Below are positions 39,101 through 54,100 of a stretch of 64,000 bases of DNA, piece after piece; position 1 is the first letter of the stretch; each line of letters starts with the position of its first letter. The translations under genes and the position numbers were made by a program. This stretch comes from Antedon mediterranea (lineage: Eukaryota; Echinodermata; Crinoidea; Comatulida; Antedonidae): the NCBI RefSeq assembly GCF_964355755.1, contig NC_092678.1:11626922-11690921 (forward strand), in the 5' to 3' direction. A model generated the notes under the pieces. It was not told the origin of the DNA, searched no databases, and saw nothing but the letters and a program-made list of their open reading frames with translations.

Positions 39101-42100
39101 AACATTTTGTTGCCGTATGTTAGATGCGCATGCTCTGTGCGGAACTACCTATTGTTTTTCAGTAAATGGATTGCGTTCAATTTCAATGTGAACGTACGTC
39201 TAGGGAAAGCCTGAAAAAAGGCACAATTTGGGTGAGAAGTCAAATTCAATACTTATGCTCTATATCTATTTACAGCAATTTGTTAAGGAAATTATATATA
39301 TCAATGTAAATAGGTGATATTGAGTTAAAATCATCAGATGCTATAATGTAAACTACAGTACATGATACCATAGTGTAATATATTAATATTCACTATAATT
39401 CTCTATGATGATAATATACTTCATAGCCACACATAAATACTGTAGGTAACTGCAGCGTTCCATTTTCTAATGTAAATCGGAAGGCTATATACTTTATGCA
39501 TGGTGACTGCCAGTGATTTAAACAATAGGTACGCGGGTGTCTGACGGTGTACTTTGTATAAATCGTTCGTAGCCTAGCTCACTGTAGTGCAGTATTTATG
39601 TCAATATCATGTTACATCCAAGGACAAAAAATTCAGATTTATTTTTCAGGTGAAAATCGGTAATTCATTTGCAACTCCTAAATTTACAGACACGTACGCT
39701 CATACAGGGAAGAAAGTATGAGTTATTCATGAACGAGTTTACAAATTTTTCAATTTACAAATAACCTTTTGTACTGTAAGGCACATACAGTATTTGGAGG
39801 ATTATCAGAGATGAGGTGAGGATATTGGGCATGTGAGGGATGTAGGTTCGCAGTCAGTTAAAGGGGGTTCGCTGTAAAGGGGATCAGGTTTGCTAGAACC
39901 ATAAAAACTGGCCTGTAGTTATGGGTCTTCAGTCTATCTTGTATTGATCCATCTCTATTGCCCATCCATTCCACAGGCTAGTTTTTAGCCTGAATGTGAA
40001 TGGCTCTTGGCTTAAAAAGACATGATTGTAGTCCCTATGTTTAATAAATACAAGGTGCAATATATATATATTTCTCTTATAAAAAGTAATGGTAATTAAA
40101 GTAATGGTTATTAGTTGATAGTTTGTAGCCTAGTAGTTTTTTAAAATACTGTAGTTTATTTAACTGGTACAGTAGGGTGAATATAGCTTAATAATGCTGG
40201 AATGCTAGTATATTTTGAATGAGGTTGGCAGATGGGGTATTTGTATTTCTGTCTTTTTAACATAGGCACCATTATGAGTTATCTATCTTTACTGACTACC
40301 CATAATGGCTACCCATACAAAAGAAATAAAGACGGCAAAAAACACTTTATATTAACATAAAAGTGTCTAGAGCTTTGAAAGTTGGAACAATTAGTAATAA
40401 TTTAAAGACTTGTATGATTGCAGCTGAATTGAAGTCACCAAGATTTCTTCAAGTTCCTTTGGGCCATTTACTAATCATCTCATCAGCTAATACATATTCT
40501 ACACATTGTACATATGATCAATTATATTACAACCCAGCAAATGACAACTCTTATTTCAAACAAAAATTTTGCTCTGCTTTCATCTTCTATTAATCCATTC
40601 ACTAATATTACCTGCAGTTACAACATTTATGCAATCAGAAAATAACCAGGGTAAATAATCTTAAAATGTATGTATATAGTCCTAAATTTTAATATGCATT
40701 CACCAAAAAAGGCACACAATTATGATTCAATATTTTGATGATAAACAAATAAAAAATTGATTTAAACTTTGGTCGCTGTATAACAAATTTAGATTGGGAT
40801 ACAGTGTATGGTGCAAACGATGTTTAAACAATTAAAGCCAATGCCTTTTATAAAATTTTTTCCTCTGGTATAAACAAGTTCTTCTAGTAAAACTACACCC
40901 AAATAGTAAGTGTTAGATGACAGATCGTATAAAATACCTAATACTACGATGACAAACAGTGTTTACTAGTGGCAATAAAGTCCTGAGGACAAAATTACGC
41001 AACACAATTTACGATAAAAGATATCATTATCGAAATCCTGACGAGATTCCACAAAAAATATTAAAGAAGTTCGCATGCGAAATAAATGGTCCTTAGTGTG
41101 ACATAATCAATTAAAGCTGGAAAGATTCCAGCAGAATGGAAATGAGCAAACGTAATCCCATTGCCAAAGAAAACCCCATCTACAAATACTGCTCTTCGTC
41201 TCATATCTCTCACCCCAACATTGGCCAAAGTAGCGGAACATTTAATAGCTAATCAACTTTTACCATCTATTCACGCTAATTTTGACAAAGATAACTAGAA
41301 AGGCAAGTCAACTACCCACTGTCTCATCGATGTTTACCATCAAATTGTGTCAAATGCTGAGAAGTCTGGCAGTATCAGTGGTACTGACTGATTTCTCAAA
41401 GACATTTGACTCAATTGATCACAGCGTTTTACCATCTTCAAAACATCGGTGTATCCTCAACGATTCTTCAGTGGGTGGTCAACTTTCTGACCAATAGACA
41501 ACAGAGCGTTTGGTACAAAGATACCTTCTCCGAGTGGACGTTACTATCTACAAGGTACTATGCTTGCGTTATCAATGATGTTTTTGCCAGATGTAATCTA
41601 AAAATTAATATCTGGAAATATGTATCACCTACAGTAACTCTGGGTGAGAGCAATTTTACTAGAAATCCCAGTAGGCTTTAAGTATCTCTTGATGAGTTAG
41701 AATCATAGTACTACAAATAAACTGAAACTCAATCCTAGCAAATGCCAAGCAAAGCAAATATATTTTGGTAAAAACACAATTGCACCTCCTATACTAATTA
41801 CTAAGTATATTAAGTGACAATGCTTTCAATGTTGTTAACTGTGTCAAATTATTAGGAGTGAATTTACAACCTAAAATGGAATGTCCATGTTAACGAATTA
41901 ATTTGCAAATCAAATCAAAAAATGATCCGTAAGGTCTAAATCGTCAAGAAATGACTACCATATACAAGTCGTATCTTCGGCTCACTATGGGATATTCATG
42001 TTCGGTATGGAACGCTGGACTAACACGTGATCACCTTATAAGATTAGAACGTGTCCAAAAGAGTTTATGCAAAATTATCTTGGGAAAAGAATACTGTTAA

Positions 42101-45100
42101 TTATGTAAATGCCTTTTTCACACTCCAACTTCAATCTCTTGAAGATAGAGAACTTTGTTTAAATTTTTTTCAAGCGGACCTATATATCTTTAATTCAATA
42201 TATCTTTAATATTTCCATGATAAACAAATAAAGTTTGAAATATTGAATTTCATTTATATTAACATAGTTAATTACACTTGTAAGCCAGTTTTGTTGTAGC
42301 CTAATGCTTGCTAAATATAAAACCTGTTCATTGGGCTGGGGTAGGAAGACTTCACTTTCATAGTACATTTTCCTTATTGAATCTATCTGAGAATTTCCAT
42401 GTTATTGATACACCATAATGCAACATTGAAGAGCGATATATAATATTTTATACAATTGACCACAGTATCATAATTCCAATAATTCTCTACAGAATGGTAA
42501 ATATTTGGAATTAGTTTTCATACAAAATGATAAAAATCAAGATCCACTGAGACACTAAACTATTCATGGCTTTCAACACATTTTTAAAATTTGTAATATA
42601 AAATTGATGAAATGTCTTTCCTAGAAAAAGAATATAAAAAAGTATTTAGAAGTAGAATATAAAATTACTAAGTTTTTAAAAGTATTAAATTACATTATTA
42701 AAATAATTGCAAATGTAGTTATGAATATATTGCATAATTATTGACACAAATAAAATGTTAATGTTTATTATTATTAAGATGTTGAATCTGAAATGTTCTT
42801 TGTATTTCCAGTCACTACAACATAAGTTATTTGACATTCACAACCAAAGACTTCTGGGCAAAAAATATAAAATATGAATATATACTTTAATTCAAATTAG
42901 TTTTGAAAATTAATGATAACTTTAATTTGTATATTCTTGTGAAACAGTTCAAAATGTTACCGTACTTAAAGAATGATTAATATAATATTTAAAATAAATT
43001 CTATTTCATTAGAAATTCAATCTGTTTTCGATTTCAACTAATCTCTATGCAGAAATTAATAGATAAAATGTTGAATACAAAATAGACATTATGAGTGCAG
43101 CTTTAGCCCGCGCCTCAACTACTTTATTGAATTAGTTGAACGAGTTTAATTCAGTCATTCCTCTTGGGAAATACATGTTATATATTAGTGTATCAATTGG
43201 TTAATATCCATGTTAATTGCTGATAATTATTATACTGTGAATCATGGCACAAAGATTCATCAAAAATAATTCAAATTTCAAAAGATAATAGGTCAACTTT
43301 ATTGTTAGCAATGGCAGTATTGAAACCAGCTGTTTCATTAGTATTTATACAGCGAATTTAAAATTTAATATAAAAATCAATACAAATTAATTCCCTGCAG
43401 TAAACTCTGCATTATAAAAGGTTATGGTAATTAACAACGTATAATTAATACATTTTTGCATTATTGCAAATGAATTTATTTCTTGCCAAGTATTTTAATA
43501 AAAACGCCACAATCAAAGACATGGGAAGAATACATCTACCGGTACATACTTTTTCGTCATATACTTCATAACTGAGATAAAGTTCAAAGAGATTGGAAAC
43601 AATCATAGCTAATATGCAGGATTTGACAAGGGGTTTTCAGGCCTAGGATCCAGGGGCCTGCTTAAAAAGGGTCCCAAGGAGTCAAATGCCTATAATAGGC
43701 CTACATATTATGTATTTACAATATAAACATTTGTTGAGGAAAAAATATTAACCGCCTATTTAGCAATTGTCAGTTCTTTTTGATCTCCAATGTTTTTAGC
43801 TCTTAGATAGCTCTTTGTTATGCAAATTGTGTTTACTAGGAAGTGTAGACGATGGTTCTCGCCCTCCGATCCGAAAATAAACCAAAAACTAAAATGGCTA
43901 TATAGCCACTAACGGCCAACTTAGTTGAAACCAGGAAGTTGCAAGGTGAACATGTGAACTTATCGTGAACCCGGAAATTACTTCAACCCGCGTATAATTG
44001 AAATTGAAGTGAAAATATACTGATGAAATCATAAATTTTGTTAAAAAACTCTTTACAATATCTTCCTAAGATAGATATATGGAACAATAGCGTAGTACTG
44101 AACACTAATGTTATCAAATCTACGTTTCGCGGTACATCTAAGATAGAAAAGGTAGGTATCCAAGGCGGAGATTTGTACCGAAGTTTTTGCATTGTGCTTG
44201 CCTATTAATTAATTAACCATAATTTATATATAGATTGTAAAAGAAGTGTCTGTGTTGTGTCCCAGCAGACAGGAAGGTGTTCCTAGTTTAAATTTAATAA
44301 TTGGTTTGTACTTTAGAGAATGCGGATTAATACTAATACTTATGGGAAAGGGTGTGTATATTTCAATTTACTAAGATCATTATGATGCACATACTATAGT
44401 CACGGATTTGAAGGCATGTATAATCATATTCAGTGGTAAACCAGAATGCCAATTACTTGCCTAGGTATCATAATAGCAGGCCCGTAGCTAGCACACTAAT
44501 ATAAACAGCACAGGTTAGTTTTAAATAGTTTCAGAAGAATGTCCAATCTAAAATAGTCTTTTTTTTATTCAATGGGAGAAATTAACAACGTACAATAAAA
44601 TAATAAGTGGAACCAATCAACAATCTTCAAGAATTAAAATGATTGACTGTCTAAATTAATTTTATTCATGATTAGGGGCATGGGGAATATTGCAAAATTA
44701 ACCACCTCAATCTCAAATTCAAATTTCAAGGGACACGATTCATGATTTTTCACTTGCTGTCATTATGACAACATTTTAAAATTAAACTTTCAGAAGACTA
44801 TAATGTTGTTACAAGTCATTCAAAGAACATGTGATTGCAGCAACAACAATTTCAAATCCAATTTTCAATTTCAAAGAATTGAAAAAAATAATTATCAATA
44901 CCAAATGGAATATTAACAATTTCTAAATAGAAATGTTATTCTTTATTTTATGAGCTGGTATTATGTAATAAGTATAGTTTTCACTGAATCAAGATGAAAA
45001 CTAAAAAGCCAATCTGAGAGTGCATACCTCCGCCTACTGTAAAATTCTTCTATACCGGAAAGTGTGTGTCTTAATGCTGTGTGTGATTGAGGCTAATTTC

Positions 45101-48100
45101 ACTACAAACATGTGCATGCGAGTTTGGTGTAAAGGTTATGTAAACCTGCCTTTCAACTAACAATAGCTTCAACCAACAAACAATAGAACAGAAACGCGAA
45201 AAACTTGTACATTAAATCTAATTATGGTTTAAAATTACAAATCACAAAATATAATTCTTGCCTCTTGTACAAAAATGAAGTTTTTTGGACAAGTAGTTCT
45301 CGAGAAAATACAATTTTAGTTTACTCCTGCTTTAAGATTGCTCACCGGCTTTTGAAATTTCTGTCCTATCTTTTAACACTAGCAAGTCTGAAAATAATTT
45401 TAAAAAGTGGTCCAGAATTGGGACCGTTGTCCAGATTGCCTCCAAAATTTAATGGAATGGTCCTTGACCACATATCTATCTGTATTTTCATTTTGGGAAA
45501 GATTTTCTACTAAACTACTTTTTGAGTAATCCTGCTAACAAACAAACACACGCGATCGATTAAATATACCTCCTTGGCGGTAAATTAATAGTTCCTCAGA
45601 CATACTCAGGGGAGGATTCAGGATTGTAGAGAGTCTACACCAACTCAGCCCCATGGTTAGGCCAGACTCAGCCCCATGGTTAGGCCAGACTCAGCCCCGT
45701 GGTTAGGCCAGACTCAGCCCCATGGTTAGGCCAGACTCAGCCCCATGGTTAGGCCAGACTCAGCCACATGGTTAGGCCAGACTCAGCCACATGGTTAGGC
45801 CAGACTCAGCCCCATGGTTAGGCCAGACTCAGCCCCATGGTTAGGCCAGACTCAGCCCCATGGTTAGGCCAGACTCAGCCCCATGGTTAGACCAGAGTTG
45901 AGGCGAAAATATGACAATTCTAATGGTCAGAAATAGCACTCTTACATTATTATAAATGTATTAACAATTGAATTGATTAAATTTGAAACTGAGGTACTGG
46001 CCTATTAAAAGGTGACATTTTCCCTTATATTTTGAGGATTTATTTTTAAAGGCAACAGAAATAGGAATTTTAAATACTGTAAGGCCCAAAATTTTCTTTG
46101 CAAAATTTGCTACACACCACAAGCTAGGCGTACGCATAATTACTTTATGGACACATTACAACTCATTATGTGATTTAATGGACAAAGGATTCATCAAGCA
46201 AGTACACTATACATTTCATAACAAATTACCAAAGCAATGTTGTAAGCTTTTTTATTCCAATTTGAACATTATTTTAGCGATCAATCCTCCAACGGCGCCA
46301 CATGTGCCAATCGCTGTCAATCCTCCCACGGCGCCACATGTGCCAATCGCTGTCAGGAGAAATGTTATCATTGAGGTAGGCAGCGCAGGCTAAGTAGGCC
46401 CAGGTTAGCTAGCATTTTCGGTTGCAATTTATTTTAATGTTTGAATTACACCTGAACAAACAATATAAATAATAATCAGGGTTCGTAAATGTTTCAAAGA
46501 ATACACAATTAGACGTTTATAGTAACTATTTTATTTTGACTTTTTCCATATTTAGGCTTGACCTGGCTAACTGTAGGCCTGATCAACTGTAAACATTGTT
46601 GGGAATTTTGCGATTTTCGCGCACCCTTTAATTTCATGATCATTGGGTAATAAAAGGGTCACAAAAATGTTGGCCCTTTACAGTAAACAACACACAGAGA
46701 CTAGGCCTAGACTTAGATGTTAACACTTTCATTTTATTCACATTTCTTTCATTTCTGAAATTTAAAAATAATACTGTATCATCTTGTTGATAATATTTTA
46801 CATTGATAATAATACACAAATGAGAAATAAAGTTAAGAAAAGATCATTTTGTTTACCCAGATTGGACTGGGGGCTACCAAAACGGATACTGACATCCACA
46901 TTTTGTTGACCCAGAATAGACCGGTTCCCACATGATAGGACAAAACCTTGTTGGCGTTAATCAAAGCTACGTGCGCCAAATTTGTTGGCCATGGATAAAC
47001 TCTGGCTAATTTGCCGCAGGGATACGATTGACCGATGACACCGCATTAATGTACTTATCAGTTTAGCCGCCATCAAGTAAAAAGTACCCTTTTTTTGGCT
47101 CAAGGTGAACTTTGGATCCGACTCTGAAAACTGTTTCAGCTGAGCAAGTAATGGATATAAACAAGGTACAACATTTTTTGGTAGTAGAAATATTATGGCT
47201 CAAAATAACAGCGTATTGATCCAATATTGGAATGCAATTTAATCGGTAGATACAATGAAAAACTAGATTTAATTCGTCACTATGACGAATTATAGGTTAT
47301 ATGCATTGATTTAAATAAAGATAATTTTTAAAAGATATATTGATTTCTCAGAATCTTTAATTATTTTAATATATTATAGGATCTTGCTAACGGGAATACA
47401 ATAGCCGGTATCACAATCCGATCAAAGATTCCTCTGCGTATGATGTCATAAACCACATTTGTTGTTACATAAGTAATAAAGACATTACTTACTTTTTATA
47501 TAGATTTCATTATAAATTATGTGTATAATCTATACACTAAAAAATAAAATTGAACAAACAATATGGATAATAAAAAAAAATCTTATTTCGTTTCCCAAAG
47601 TGAGCCTCGATCTCGGTACCTTGAGTGCCATAGACACGAGCACAGACCACCGAGCCATACATAACTGACTAAAAGTTGTAGAAAGATTCCTCCGTGTATT
47701 TACTATGCAGTAACCACTTTGGTGCAAATAGATTATTACATACCGCAATGAATTATAATTTTTTACAATGATGACATCTTTAAAAATTAAAAAAAATGAT
47801 GCACTGTCAAACTATATACTTTTAACTTTAATATATGAACTTCTTAAGGAAGAAAGTTAATGTTAAGTTTGTTATTTTGGCCTAAGAAAATGTCATAATT
47901 TGTTTGATTGTGGAAATTAATTTTTTTAAATTTAATATGCAATTAATGATGACTTTTAATTTCATAATAAATCATACATATGATACATACACTTCAAGAA
48001 AATGAAATAAAAAATAGGTGTTCCCAAGCACTCTGACGATATATATTAATTCTAAAATTTAGCATATTTTCACCATTTTGTTAACTTGCATGTGCGTAGC

Positions 48101-51100
48101 CTGTCACTTTTGACGTGCTCGTATAACGCAATTTAGTGTTGAAAAGTGAATAAAATATGATGATATTATTAAAGAAAAGGTTATACAACAGTAATCGGAC
48201 AAAAATAGTGCGCATTAATGTTTAACGCTAAAAATGCAAAAATCTGCGCACTCATGGCAATTTTTAAACGCTTAAAATTGCCTGAAACGTACTTTAATTT
48301 CATCGAAAATAAATTTTGAAAATTTCAAGCGCGCGTACGCATGCGTTATATGCGCTACGCACATAATTGTATTGCCATGTGGTGAAATATGACCTGAAAT
48401 TTATGAGTACCAAATTTTGTTTAATTGTGATTCATGCTTGTGAAGATATGATTACAAACGTGATTTCGTAAAATCGCGCGTAATTTTTGATTGCGCACCG
48501 TGAAAACATAACAACATCGATTCCTGGACATAAGGAATATACTCTGAAAAATTGACTTAGCTAGATGAAACTGATGCCAAGATAATTCACGGACAAAATA
48601 GTGCTAAGGAAAGAATAAATAAATAAATAAAGATCCTGACTGAATCAAGGTTATATGCATTAATGCATATAACCTAATAACCAGTTATTTGATTTACCAT
48701 TGAAATGTGCGGCTAGTTTAACGTCTAGACAATTTAACCTACGTAAAGAATGTTCACTTTGTATTCATCTTTTAAATTATTATATACACAAAAAAAATAA
48801 TCATTGTTCAACCCTCAAAAAATTGTTTTGTGGCCCAGAATTTTGTCCTAAATCGTCACCATATAACAGGGTCATTGACATGTTATGTGTAAGAATGTAA
48901 ATTTTTCTACTCTATAGGCCTACTTGTGTTTAGTAACCAGCAACATAAATACAGTAGTAAAAAGCACTGTTAACACAAATGTATTCCCTTCCCTGATCCG
49001 CTGTATTTTGCTGCATTTTTACATATTTAAAAACAAATTTATTTGATTATAAATGTTACCATATTACACCCAAAAAGATAAACACCTCCCTAACACCCCT
49101 CCCCAACACCCCTCCCGATCAATAAACGCCATGGTGTGTATATTCAAATAAAATTCTTACAGCAAATTAAATCTATTCAGTATTGCGTAATAGTAATAAT
49201 GCTTTTAAAAAATACAATTTTTAATTAGTCTAATAGTGTTCAAATTTAATTTATATTGTTTAAATATTACCTTGAATCATATTACCATGGTTACAATACA
49301 AAGTTCAAAATGTAAGAATCAGGTTTAATGAAGCATAAATTACGCAGAAAGATGACTAAAATATTGTAGTCATTCTGTAATTAATTATTTTTCCATATTA
49401 ATGGCCATAGTAGTTGCAATTAATAATAATAAAAACAGGAATATACAGTATAGGCTAAGATTTGAAACATACTAACATACTAACCAAATAACTAACAGAA
49501 CATGTCCACAGAAACAGCAATGTAACTAAAATATAATAAGAATACTGTCAGAAGAAGTAATGTGCAAGTTTTTTTACATTATATGTAAATTAAAAGTGTT
49601 TAAATAGATTTGTAGCTGATTTATAACTCATATTTGTATTACTGTATACTCTACTGAATAAAGTAATTACAGTTGACTATGATGAATAATTGTATATTAA
49701 TATATAGTAAAGTTTGCATCAGGGGAGTTAAGTTGATTAACTAGATTTTTCTCCACAATTCTAGTGTAATTGTACCGGATACTCTGTGCATTTCACAATA
49801 CTTTTGAATACATTTATACATTGCTTTTGTTTTCAGGTGGGACAAAAAAACAATTTACTAAAATATTTATGTTGTATAAATGACTTGTTCACAAAAACAT
49901 AATGTGTTTTTGCACGTCTAAGGAGCCCTACAAGGCATTTGAACAGTACTTTACCTACTTACTATAGAACGATGGCCAATACCACTTTTTTAATAGGCCA
50001 AATAATTAAAATATATGTAATTATTATAATAATTTTTAAAAGTTGTGGCCATCATGTACCTTTAAAGTTGATAATTAGATAAGGTACACCATGGCTTTCT
50101 GATAGCATACTGTATAACCCCAAGAATAATTAGTTATCCGCTTGGTATACCAAGCGGATAACTCCTTGTTATTGTATGAGATCAACATTTTTGGTTATCC
50201 GCAACTTAGTTGCAGGATAACCCATGTGATTGTAAATATCTTTTTTTTTCATCATCTTTGTTCTTCTTTCTTTCCCTGATTTTTGTGAGCAGCATATCCC
50301 CTATTGCTTGTAAATATATCTTTTGTATAACTTTGTCATTATATGGACATTTATCTGAAGTTGTGCACCTCCATATTTTGAAAGACGTCAGAGTTGCGCA
50401 ACGTGACTTACGCGCGATTTTATGAATTTCAATGATTGATCATAGGATAAAAAATGAAAGTCATTTTGTATTGACATTTGGTGAATATTTAAGTCATATC
50501 AAAGGCAAACTTTCTATGGATTAAAAATGGCATGTTTTACAAGAAGTTACGCGCGCACGCGCATTTAAAGTTTCAAAATGCGCAAAATTAATTTCTAATC
50601 AACTTTCTGCGCTGATCATGACATTTTAAGCATTTCAAAAATTCTCGCGCGTGCGAAAAATGTTACGCGTAAGATGCGCACGGAGCATGAAAATCATGTT
50701 TTTTGCTCTTGAATTATGATTTTCCAGCCTTTCCTAGTCATTTTAAAAAAGATTGACATCATTTCAAATTAAAATGACGTCATACGAACACGTTGATTTA
50801 TACCATTTGCGCGCATTTTAGTTGCAAAAGTGACAACATATTGTCAAAATTATGCCTATTTTTAATCTATTATAGCTCCTCAGGATCAACCGTTACCCCC
50901 AATTTTTATAATTTAATATGTAAGCAGATATGTTGTAGATATGAATTCATGCAGAATCTTTACCCCTCGGATGTTATGACGTCATCGTATGGCCACACAA
51001 ATGTAAAATATTGGATTTTTGACTGGTTCGTTATTGCTCATTACATTAAATAGAGCGCATATCGCTTATACGTATTCCATTTTCCCCGAAATTGTAATAT

Positions 51101-54100
51101 TGTCTACGTCAATCAACTATCTTTCGCATGAATTAAAAATATTTTAATTTTTATGACGTCATCATGTCTAAAAACGTAAATAACTTGGGTCACTTATTTT
51201 CATCTTTACAGTAAATTTCAATCTGTTATAGCTCGTCAGATTAAAAAGTGATTATCACGATTAAAACGTTTTCTGGAAGCTATTGGATTGTAGATACGAA
51301 TTGATGTGAATATTTTGCCAATCAGATGTTGTGAGTCATCATATGGCCAGTTGAATTCAAAAAGTCATATTTTCATCTCTTGCGTCAAAGTTCATTGCGT
51401 TTAAACGAGAGCGCATCTCACTTTTACGTTCCCAAAATTCTTAAAATTTGTTTTAATGTAATTATTTAGATAATTATCTTCTAACATTGTTATCTTTATA
51501 TGTCAATTTGATGATGTCATCGTGTTAATAATAGGATTTAAAAGATGGGTCTCGTAATTTCATCTATGCTACACTGTATATAACATATATACAGTTTATT
51601 CTGTAAAATACTGTAATATGGTGTATGCTACATAATAGGTACAATTCAGCACTGTAAACATATTTATTTCATGTCAAAGGATGGCATAATAATTGTCGAG
51701 GTTCATATAGTTTAAAGTATGTGCATGTTGCGTATGCGCGGATAACCCGAACTCGTCAAAGTGACGAGTTCAAATCTAGTTTTTCTGTATTATTCTTCTT
51801 TCCATCCTTCCTTTTTGTGGATCGCGTTTCTCTAAAATGTGTAAACATAACATTTCATAACTTTGACAACATATGGGCATTTACGTGAAGTTGTGCACCT
51901 CCTATTTTTGAATGACGTCATAGTTGCGCAACGTGACTTACGCGCAATTTTATGAATTTCAATGATTGATCATAGATTAAAAACCAAAAGTCATTTAGTA
52001 TTGACACTTTGACAAAATTTAAGTCATATCAGGGGCAAACTTTCTACGGATTAGAAATGGCATGTTTCACAAGAAGTTACGCACGCACGCGCATTTAAAA
52101 TTTCAAAATGCGCAAAATTAATTTCTAATCAACTTTTTATGCGTTTCTTGTCATTTTGAGCATGTCAAAAATTCCCACGGGCGCGCAATTTTTTACGCAC
52201 GCGGTGCGCACGTAGCGTTAAAAACATTTTTTTTTTCTTGAATTATATTTTTCAAGTCTTTCCTAGTAATTTTGAAAACAATTTAGACCTTTTCCAATTT
52301 AAATAACGCCACACGAACACGTTGAATTAAACATTTCATGCGCGTTTTTTATGAAAAAGCTTAAAAAATCGTCAAAATTTTGTCTTTTTTTAAACAGTCA
52401 TAGTTTCTAAAGTAAACCGTGAACCGTTTATTTTTATTACAAAATCTAGAAGTTGATGAGTTGTAGATATCGGATCATGCATCGATAAGGCTAAAAAAAC
52501 ATTGTGACGTCATCGTATGGCCACACGAATGTAAAATATAGGATTTTTGTCTCTTTCGTTATTGCTCATCACATTCAATGGAGCGCATCACGCTTATCTG
52601 TTTTCCTTTTTCTCCTACATTTATACATTGTGTAGGTCAATCAACTTTCTTTAGCATGAGATAAAAATATTTTAATTTTTATGACGTCATCATGCCTAAA
52701 AATTTTAATTACGTGGGTCATTAATTTCATCTTTACAGTAAATTTTATTCTGTAATAGCTCGTAAGAATAAAATGTGATAATCACGATTAAAACGTTTTC
52801 TGGAAGCAATTGGATTGTAGATACGAATTCATGTAAACATTTTGCCAATCGGATGTTGTGACGTCATCATATGGCCAGTTGAATAAAAAAAGTTGTATTT
52901 TTATATTTTGCGTAATAGTTCATCACATTTAAAAGGGTGCGCATCTATATTTTACGTATTCAAATTTCTTCTACACGTTAATATGTTGTTCCTAAGATAA
53001 TTTCCTTCTGAAATTGCTATCTAAGTGTTTCATTTTGATACCGTCGCCATGTTAAAAATTGGAATAAATGGCGGGTCCCGTAATTTCACCTATTCTACAC
53101 TGTATGTAATATGTATACAGATTATACTGTTTGCATGTATATACTATATGACACAAAATTGACAGAATTCAGCACTAACAGCATATCATATTCTTCAGTT
53201 CTTGTCATAATGCCATAATCTTTATCTGTGTGCAATATTCCAACGTATGACGTGCACGTGGCGTTTGTCGTGGTGCGGATAACTAACTCGTCAAAGTGAC
53301 GAGTTTCATGTCTAGTTAGCAATTGGTTTACAATTTTAATTGTGTTGTATTTTAACTGTATTTTTTCACTATCAATATTAATTGTGTTGTATTTTAACTG
53401 TATTTATCACTATCAATATTAATTGTGTTGTATTTTTTTTAAATCTAAGGGGTATTTATTTGATTATACATGTTACCATATTACACCCACAAAAATAAAC
53501 ACCTTTTTCGAATAAACGCCCTCTAAAAACACTTCTTAGCAATAAACGCCCCGGGCGTTTATTCGAATGAATACAGTATTGTATTCTTCTTCAAAAGCTA
53601 AAGGTTTTATTTATATTGACTAGGAATAAAATGGCTATAGCATTTACAACAATTTATATTAAATATGTATTTTTGTCAATTACTTTGAGATGATTCCTTA
53701 GAAAGAATTTTAAATAATTGTTTCCAATAAATCAATATACATAATATCTAATTGTAAAATAGTATGTAAATTTGGGTGTTTAATCAATATTGAATAATTA
53801 TTATATGGAGTCTATCTCAGAATCATAGTATTTAAATGTATATGTATGGCACAGTATATTGAAATTATTACTCAGAATTATAACCACTTCTGTTTTTTTT
53901 ATTTTTCTTCTTCTTAAGCTTCTGTTGCCAGAAAAACAACAAATTTGCAATATGAGGTTTCAAAAATAGATTGCTTTAATAATCTGATTAATAAAAAATA
54001 TATATTGTACATAAAACAAAACGATTTGAGTAAATTTTCAGGCCATTTTAAGCATTTAAAATGTCTTTGAATTAGTTTGCGTCACATTTCCATTTTTTAG

